Assembly (NCBI GenBank): GCA_945227095.1
Contig: CALYOC010000013.1
Location: 1 to 10,005, forward strand
Reading direction: 5' to 3'
DNA: 10,005 nt
From: an uncultured Clostridia bacterium
Lineage (GTDB): Bacteria; Bacillota; Clostridia; Oscillospirales; Acutalibacteraceae
Made by a program: the position numbers and the translations under genes. Below are positions 5,450 to 10,005 of this stretch, in pieces. How positions within the stretch are numbered: the stretch's first letter is position 1; each line of letters opens with the position of its first letter. The notes beneath the pieces are model-generated. The model had not been told where the DNA came from, searched no databases, and saw nothing but the letters and a program-made list of their open reading frames with translations.

Positions 5450-7888
5450 ATGAAATACGCCGAGATTATTTCAAAAATGACTCTTGAGGAAAAGGCGGGC
5501 TTGTGTTCGGGGCTCAACTTTTGGAATACAAAGCCTGTGGAGAGGTTGGGAATACCGAGCATTATGGTTACCGACGGCCCTCACGGACTTCGCAAGCAGC
5601 CCGAGGGCGGCGACCATGTAGGCTTGGGCGGAAGCGTTCCTGCAACCTGCTTCCCGCCGGCTTGTTTAAGCGCCGCGTCTTGGGATAGGGCGATGTTGAG
5701 GAAAATAGGCGAATCCATGGCGGAAGAAGCACTTCAAGAAAAGGTTTCGGTAATACTTGGACCCGGAACAAATATCAAGCGTTCACCTCTCTGCGGAAGG
5801 AATTTTGAGTATTTTTCGGAGGATCCGTATCTCGCAGGCGAGATGGCTACCGAATTTATCAAAGGTGTTCAAAGTAAAGGAATCGGCACATCTTTGAAGC
5901 ACTTTGCCGGAAATAACCAGGAAAAGCGCCGTATGACTATTGACAGCGTTATCGACGAGCGAGCCTTAAATGAGATTTATTTGCCTGCTTTTGAAGCGGC
6001 GGTTAAGAGAGCGCAGCCCTGGACGGTAATGAATGCTTATAATAAATTAAACGGTACTTATTGTGCGGAAAATAATCATTTGCTCACCGAAATTCTCCGT
6101 GAGAAGTGGGGATTTAAAGGTATTGTTGTAACCGACTGGGGCGCTGAAAATGACAGAGTTGCCGGTATTAAAGCTGGGAATGATCTTGAAATGCCGTCCT
6201 CGGGCGGAATAAATGACGCAAAAATTGTTCAGGCGGTAGAGGACGGGAAGCTTGATGAAAAGGTTCTCGACGAATGCGTTGACAGATTGCTTGATTTGAT
6301 TCATAAATCACAAGAGCCGCTTAAAACCGAGCATAAGTATGACGCACTTTCGCACCACAATATTGCGCGAAAGATGGCGGCCAATTCAATGGTTCTTCTC
6401 AAAAACGAGGACCGCATACTTCCGATTGAAGCAAAGGACGATTATTGCGTAATCGGAAAGATGGCGAAGCAGCCGAGGTATCAGGGCGCAGGCAGTTCGA
6501 TTATCAACCCGACAAAGCTTGACAATGCTTACGATTTGCTCAAAGAGGAATACGGCGTTGAGCCACCCTACGCCGACGGATACAAGACCGAGACAGATGA
6601 AGTTGACGAAGCGCTTATCGCCGAAGCGGTTGAGATTGCCGAGAAATCGAAGTTTGTTTTGCTCTATATCGGTTTGACCGATTTGTATGAGTCCGAAGCA
6701 TTCGACAGAGAGCATATGAGATTGCCCGACAATCAGTTGGCTCTCATTGAAGAACTTGCAAAGGTTAATGATAATATTATCGTTCTTCTTCACACCGGCT
6801 CACCTGTTGAAATGCCATTCATTTCATCAGTTAAAGCCGTGCTTAACTGCTATCTCGGAGGACAGGCGGGAGCGGGTGCCGCGCTCGACATAATTTTCGG
6901 CAAGGTGAATCCGTCAGGTAAACTTCCCGAAACATTTCCAATCAACTGTGCCGACAACCCAAGCTATGAGAACTTCCCCGGAAATCATTTGAGCGTCGAG
7001 TACCGAGAAAGTATTTTTGTGGGTTACAGGTATTATGATACTGCGGCGGTAGATGTTTTGTTCCCGTTTGGATATGGACTTTCATATACCGATTTTGAGT
7101 ATTCGGACATCAAGGTATCAAGTGAAAACCTATTGGATACCGACAAATTGGAAGTTAAATTTACGGTTAAGAATACAGGAAGCGTAGCCGGCGCCGAGGT
7201 CGCACAGATATATGTTCATCAGCTCAATAGCACGATTTTTAAGGCAAATAAAGAGCTTAAAGGTTTTAGAAAGGTATTCCTTGAGCCCGGAGAGAGCAGA
7301 GAGCTTTCAGTTATTTTGGATAAAAGGTCCTTTGCATACTTTAATGTCGATACAGATGATTTTGAAGTTGAAACAGGCAAGTATGACATTTTGGTCGGTG
7401 CTTCAAGTGCCGATATAAGACTTGAAAAAACTGTAAGGGTTACATCTTCAAAGGGTACTGCGCCTGTTTCATACCGTGACACCGCACCGCATTATTACGG
7501 CGCGGATATCAAGGGAATCAGCGCGGAGGAATTTGAAGTTATTTTGGGAAGAAAGGTTCCTCCCTGTGACCGCAATCCGGGTGACCCGTTCGATTTCAAT
7601 TCAACTCTCACCGATTTGGGAGAAACTAAAAACGGTGCAAAGATTGTCAAGTTTGTAAAATTTATTGCAAATAATATTTTGAAGGGCTCTCCTCAGGATA
7701 AGAGAATGATGGTTGAAATGACAATGGCTACACCGCTTCGTTCGCTTATTCTTATGAGTACCGGCGCATTTACCGAAGATATGGCTGAGCTTGTGATATA
7801 TATGTGCACCGACAGTATATTCCTCGGTCTTGTGAAATTTATAGGCAAGCTTCCCAAACTCTTAAAAGGTGTTAAAGGTATGTTATAA
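5450..7888 (+). CDS. Glycoside hydrolase family 3 beta-glucosidase, cytoplasmic
   Basis: An 812-residue GH3 enzyme that should release glucose (or a similar sugar) from beta-linked oligosaccharides by a retaining mechanism. The N-terminal (beta/alpha)8 domain (about 1-300) has TDGPHGLRKQ near 41-50, the conserved KHFAGNNQE (K150-H151) and the nucleophile motif VVTDWGAEND with D229. The alpha/beta sandwich domain (about 310-550) has SMVLLKNED and YESEAFDREHMRLP, where E416 (or E414) is the likely acid/base by similarity to the ESEGxDR motif of BglB-type enzymes. No PA14 domain is inserted. A fibronectin-III-like domain follows (about 565-662) with KELKGFRKVFLEPGE. About 150 further residues form a C-terminal extension with PLRSLILMSTGAFTEDM and hydrophobic helices. 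There is no signal peptide, so it acts inside the cell on imported substrates. TAGGAG (5436-5441) lies 8 bases before the ATG. Exact substrate unknown; xylosidase or other GH3 activity is possible. Confidence 0.92.
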   Translation: MKYAEIISKMTLEEKAGLCSGLNFWNTKPVERLGIPSIMVTDGPHGLRKQPEGGDHVGLGGSVPATCFPPACLSAASWDRAMLRKIGESMAEEALQEKVSVILGPGTNIKRSPLCGRNFEYFSEDPYLAGEMATEFIKGVQSKGIGTSLKHFAGNNQEKRRMTIDSVIDERALNEIYLPAFEAAVKRAQPWTVMNAYNKLNGTYCAENNHLLTEILREKWGFKGIVVTDWGAENDRVAGIKAGNDLEMPSSGGINDAKIVQAVEDGKLDEKVLDECVDRLLDLIHKSQEPLKTEHKYDALSHHNIARKMAANSMVLLKNEDRILPIEAKDDYCVIGKMAKQPRYQGAGSSIINPTKLDNAYDLLKEEYGVEPPYADGYKTETDEVDEALIAEAVEIAEKSKFVLLYIGLTDLYESEAFDREHMRLPDNQLALIEELAKVNDNIIVLLHTGSPVEMPFISSVKAVLNCYLGGQAGAGAALDIIFGKVNPSGKLPETFPINCADNPSYENFPGNHLSVEYRESIFVGYRYYDTAAVDVLFPFGYGLSYTDFEYSDIKVSSENLLDTDKLEVKFTVKNTGSVAGAEVAQIYVHQLNSTIFKANKELKGFRKVFLEPGESRELSVILDKRSFAYFNVDTDDFEVETGKYDILVGASSADIRLEKTVRVTSSKGTAPVSYRDTAPHYYGADIKGISAEEFEVILGRKVPPCDRNPGDPFDFNSTLTDLGETKNGAKIVKFVKFIANNILKGSPQDKRMMVEMTMATPLRSLILMSTGAFTEDMAELVIYMCTDSIFLGLVKFIGKLPKLLKGVKGML

Positions 7889-7892
7889 AAAT

Positions 7893-7921
7893 CAACCTCG
7901 TTGATACTTTCAACGAGGTTG
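7893..7921. terminator. Bidirectional terminator between GH3 gene and tcdA
   Basis: A perfect 12-bp stem pairs CAACCTCGTTGA (7893-7904) with TCAACGAGGTTG (7910-7921) around a 5-base loop. T-rich runs follow on both strands (TCTTTTTATTTT rightward, ATTTTTAT leftward). It starts 5 bp after the GH3 stop codon and lies 11 bp past the tcdA stop codon on the other strand, so it ends both convergent transcripts. Confidence 0.9.
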
Positions 7922-7931
7922 TCTTTTTATT

Positions 7932-8648
7932 TTACTTGTTTTGAATACCTGTGATATCCTTTATTATTTCACTTGCAATTATAATTCCCGCACAGGACGG
8001 AACAAATGAGTTGCTCGCCGGAACGGGCTTGCCCGACGAAGACCTCTGCTCCGTGATGGGCTTTAGCGGTTTTTCCTTTGAATAGAGCACTTTTAAGGAG
8101 TCAATACCTCTTTTTCTGCACTCCGAGCGAATAACCCGCGCCAAAGGACATACACTTGTGTTATAAATATCGTCAACTTCAAGCTCGCAGGGATTTATTT
8201 TATTTCCCGTTCCCATACAGGAGATGATTTTGACGGATTCCTGCTTAGCTTTTGTAATGAGTTCGAGTTTTCCCGAAACAGTATCAATACAATCTGCGAT
8301 ATAATCATATTTTGAAAAGTCAATTTGATTTGATGTTTCCGGAGTGATAAAGAGATTGTATGTATTCACCTGTGCGTTGGGATTTATAGACAATATGCGC
8401 TTTTTAGCCGCGTCGGTTTTGTACTCATTCAAGGTGTCGTATGTCGCTATTATCTGTCTGTTGAGATTGGATAGATTCACCGTGTCGTTGTCAATTAAAT
8501 CAATGTGTGAAATTCCGCTTCTTACCAAGGCTTCCGCTACATATCCGCCTACGCCGCCTATCCCGAAAACAGCAATGTGAGATGAGTAAAGCTTTTCCAT
8601 TCTTTCCTCTCCGAACATAAGCGTTGTCCTTGAAAATTGACTTTGCAT
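7932..8648 (-). CDS. tcdA: tRNA threonylcarbamoyladenosine dehydratase (TcdA)
   Basis: A 238-residue E1-like (ThiF/HesA family) ATP-dependent enzyme that cyclises the t6A base at position 37 of ANN-decoding tRNAs to ct6A. The nucleotide-binding loop is FGIGGVGGYVAEAL (28-41), followed by LIDNDTVNLSNLNRQ (51-65) where D53/D55 and R64 would contact ATP. Later motifs include DYIADCIDT, SCMGTGNKINP, CPLARVIRSECRKRGI and the C-terminal NSFVPSCAGIIIASEIIKD. Length and motif order match the Gram-positive YrvM/YgdL group rather than ThiF or MoeB. I prefer the ATG at 8648, with an AGAGGTG ribosome binding site (8654-8660) 5 bases upstream; a TTG at 8681 in frame would add 11 residues but has a poorer site. 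It is monocistronic, divergent from ddh, and convergent with the GH3 gene. Confidence 0.9.
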   Translation of the reverse strand: MQSQFSRTTLMFGEERMEKLYSSHIAVFGIGGVGGYVAEALVRSGISHIDLIDNDTVNLSNLNRQIIATYDTLNEYKTDAAKKRILSINPNAQVNTYNLFITPETSNQIDFSKYDYIADCIDTVSGKLELITKAKQESVKIISCMGTGNKINPCELEVDDIYNTSVCPLARVIRSECRKRGIDSLKVLYSKEKPLKPITEQRSSSGKPVPASNSFVPSCAGIIIASEIIKDITGIQNK

Positions 8649-8703
8649 ATTTACACCTCTGTCTTGTGTTTGAGTGAACAAATTACTTCTGATTTGCTTG
8701 TTA

Positions 8704-8733
8704 ATTATAACCCACTTTTAAAAAAAAGTCCAA
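8704..8733 (-). promoter_or_regulatory. tcdA promoter (sigma-A type)
   Basis: On the minus strand TTGGAC (8728-8733) and a perfect TATAAT (8704-8709) are separated by 18 bases. Transcription would start near 8697, giving a leader of about 49 nt before the tcdA ATG. Confidence 0.75.
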
Positions 8734-8781
8734 TTGAATGATTTGACTTAATTCCTGTTTTAAGTTTTTATAAAAAACGCA

Positions 8782-8810
8782 TTGAAGCGAGGAGATATTT
8801 TTGATATAAT
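8782..8810 (+). promoter_or_regulatory. ddh promoter (sigma-A type, extended -10)
   Basis: TTGAAG (8782-8787) and a perfect TATAAT (8805-8810) are separated by 17 bases, with TGA directly before the -10. Transcription would start near 8817, about 21 bases before the ddh ATG, so there is no room for a lysine riboswitch in the leader. Confidence 0.8.
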
Positions 8811-8837
8811 TTTATTATCAAATTTTGGAGGAATAAA

Positions 8838-9824
8838 ATGAGTATTAGAATCGGTATAGCCGGATACGGCAATTTAGGCAGAGGCGTTGAATGTGCGATA
8901 GACCAAAATAAGGATATGGAGCTTGTCGCGGTTTTCACAAGGAGAAATCCCGATACAGTTAAAATTTCGACGCCCGGTGTAAAGGTTTATCCTATGGTAG
9001 ACGCGGTTAAAATGAAGGATGATATTGATGTTATGATTCTTTGCGGCGGAAGCGCAACGGATTTGCCCAAGCAGACCCCCGAAATCGCGGAGAATTTCAA
9101 TGTTATAGACAGTTTTGATACCCATGCGGTAATAAATGAGCATTTTTCGGCGGTTGATAAGGCGGCAAGGCAGTCGGGTAAGGTAGCCGTTATTTCCGTC
9201 GGTTGGGACCCCGGTATGTTTTCACTCAGTCGTATATATGCAAATGCTATACTTCCGGAGGGACAGGATTATACATTTTGGGGAAAGGGAGTCAGCCAAG
9301 GCCACTCTGATGCAATTCGCAGGGTAAAGGGCGTAAAGGATGCAAAGCAGTACACAGTTCCCGTTTCAAGCGCTTTGAATGCGGTCAGAAACGGTGAAAA
9401 TCCCGAACTTTCCACAAGGCAGAAGCACACAAGAGAGTGTTTTGTAGTGGCAGAGGAGGGTGCTGATTTAGAGCAAATTGAGCGCGATATTAAGCAAATG
9501 CCGAACTATTTCGCTGATTATGACACCACCGTAAACTTTATCAGCGAAGAAGAATTGAAGAAAAATCACTCAACAATTCCTCACGGAGGATTTGTTTTCA
9601 GAAGCGGCAAGACCGGCTGGAACAGGGAAAATTCCCATATCATTGAGTACAGCCTGAAACTTGACTCTAACCCGCAGTTTACCGCGTCCGTTCTCGTTGC
9701 ATATGCAAGAGCGGCGTACAGATTGAACTCGGAGGGCAAATCGGGTTGTATGACGGTTTTTGATATCGCTCCGGCATATCTTCTTGCCGAAAGCGGTGAG
9801 CAGTTGAGAAAAAAACTTCTGTAA
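8838..9824 (+). CDS. ddh: meso-Diaminopimelate D-dehydrogenase
   Basis: A 328-residue NADPH-dependent enzyme that aminates L-2-amino-6-oxopimelate (tetrahydrodipicolinate) with ammonia to meso-diaminopimelate in one step, and the reverse. This supplies lysine and peptidoglycan synthesis without the succinylase or acetylase branches. The Rossmann motif is IGIAGYGNLGRG (5-16), followed by FTRRNPD for NADPH phosphate binding and LCGGSATD. Substrate-site motifs are VGWDPGMFSLSRIYA (122-136), FWGKGVSQGHSDAIRR (147-162) and TIPHGGFVF. The chain aligns throughout with the Corynebacterium glutamicum enzyme (type I), including the segment QKHTRECFVVAEE that the shorter type II enzymes lack. GGAGGA (8827-8832) lies 5 bases before the ATG. 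It is a single-gene transcript with its own promoter and terminator, divergent from tcdA. Confidence 0.95.
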   Translation: MSIRIGIAGYGNLGRGVECAIDQNKDMELVAVFTRRNPDTVKISTPGVKVYPMVDAVKMKDDIDVMILCGGSATDLPKQTPEIAENFNVIDSFDTHAVINEHFSAVDKAARQSGKVAVISVGWDPGMFSLSRIYANAILPEGQDYTFWGKGVSQGHSDAIRRVKGVKDAKQYTVPVSSALNAVRNGENPELSTRQKHTRECFVVAEEGADLEQIERDIKQMPNYFADYDTTVNFISEEELKKNHSTIPHGGFVFRSGKTGWNRENSHIIEYSLKLDSNPQFTASVLVAYARAAYRLNSEGKSGCMTVFDIAPAYLLAESGEQLRKKLL

Positions 9825-9846
9825 TTTTTAGTGTTTTAAATTGTCG

Positions 9847-9873
9847 GCAGTTATCTGTTTTACAGATAACTGC
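9847..9873 (+). terminator. ddh terminator
   Basis: A perfect 12-bp stem pairs GCAGTTATCTGT (9847-9858) with ACAGATAACTGC (9862-9873) around a 3-base loop (TTT) and is followed by TTTTTATTT. It begins 22 bp after the ddh stop codon. Confidence 0.9.
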
Positions 9874-9922
9874 TTTTTATTTAAAAATGACTTTTGGCAT
9901 TTTACACTTATCAGCGTCACAA

Positions 9923-9977
9923 GCATAATAAAGCCACATTCCGCGTAGTTATGCGAAATGTGGCTTGTGCATTATGC
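9923..9977 (-). terminator. Long imperfect inverted repeat, possible terminator of a leftward gene
   Basis: The inner stem pairs AAGCCACATT (9931-9940) with AATGTGGCTT (9957-9966), extended after one mismatch by CGC/GCG (9942-9944 with 9953-9955). An outer stem pairs GCATAAT (9923-9929) with ATTATGC (9971-9977) across a small internal loop. On the minus strand the inner stem runs into TTTATTAT, a plausible weak U-tract, so it may end a leftward gene beyond the window; one minus frame has a stop at 9988-9990 preceded by five codons (FIDYQ). On the plus strand no T-run follows. The outer arms are unusual for a plain terminator. Confidence 0.45.
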
Positions 9978-10005
9978 GTTTGGTAACTTATTGGTAATCT
10001 ATGAA

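Noticed and set aside
8649..8681. Longer TcdA starting at the TTG at 8681
   Set aside because: The internal ATG at 8648 has a clear AGAGGTG site 5 bases upstream and gives the usual family length; the extra 11 residues look unconserved.
8811..8837. Lysine riboswitch in front of ddh
   Set aside because: The predicted leader is about 20 nt, far too short for the L-box, and no matching structure is seen upstream.
9903..9977. Integron attC-like site
   Set aside because: The repeat has nested stems, but I could not find the paired core sites (GTTRRRY and RYYYAAC) at its ends, and there is no cassette gene or integrase in view.

Overview
The window looks like chromosomal DNA from a low-to-moderate-GC Clostridia-type Firmicute, possibly an Oscillospirales/Ruminococcaceae-like gut bacterium. 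This is inferred from AT-rich intergenic regions with near-consensus sigma-A promoters, strong AGGAG-type ribosome binding sites, a SigH-like sigma factor, a two-part zinc-ribbon protein common in Clostridia, a cytoplasmic GH3 beta-glucosidase and a meso-DAP dehydrogenase. I see no insertion sequence, phage gene, tRNA, rRNA or CRISPR array.

Layout. Positions 1-458 hold no convincing gene: a bidirectional terminator (12-51), about 350 bp of AT-rich DNA with a possible leftward promoter, and the terminator of the next operon (402-451). A leftward operon follows, lemA then a DUF2207 membrane protein (2758 down to 459), with TAATG stop/start overlap. From the same intergenic region a rightward unit starts at a near-perfect promoter (2940-2967): a small SigH-like sigma factor and a 91-residue zinc-ribbon protein, ending at a terminator (3933-3961). 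A second rightward unit has its own promoter (4041-4069) and encodes RmuC and a GH3 beta-glucosidase, ending at a bidirectional terminator (7893-7921). That terminator also serves the convergent leftward gene tcdA. Divergent from tcdA, with its own extended -10 promoter, is ddh (8838-9824), followed by its terminator (9847-9873). The last 130 bp contain a long imperfect inverted repeat that may terminate a leftward gene beyond the window.

Functionally this is mostly a housekeeping stretch: envelope/membrane proteins (LemA, DUF2207), transcription control (sigma factor), DNA maintenance (RmuC), beta-glucoside use (GH3), tRNA modification (TcdA) and lysine/peptidoglycan precursor synthesis (Ddh). 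Nearly all intergenic signals are explained by ordinary promoters and terminators. I do not see a clear new multi-gene system. The observations most worth a second look are the sigma-factor/zinc-ribbon pair with its direct-repeat upstream region, the possible small RNA at the left edge, the GH3 C-terminal extension and the inverted repeat at the right edge.
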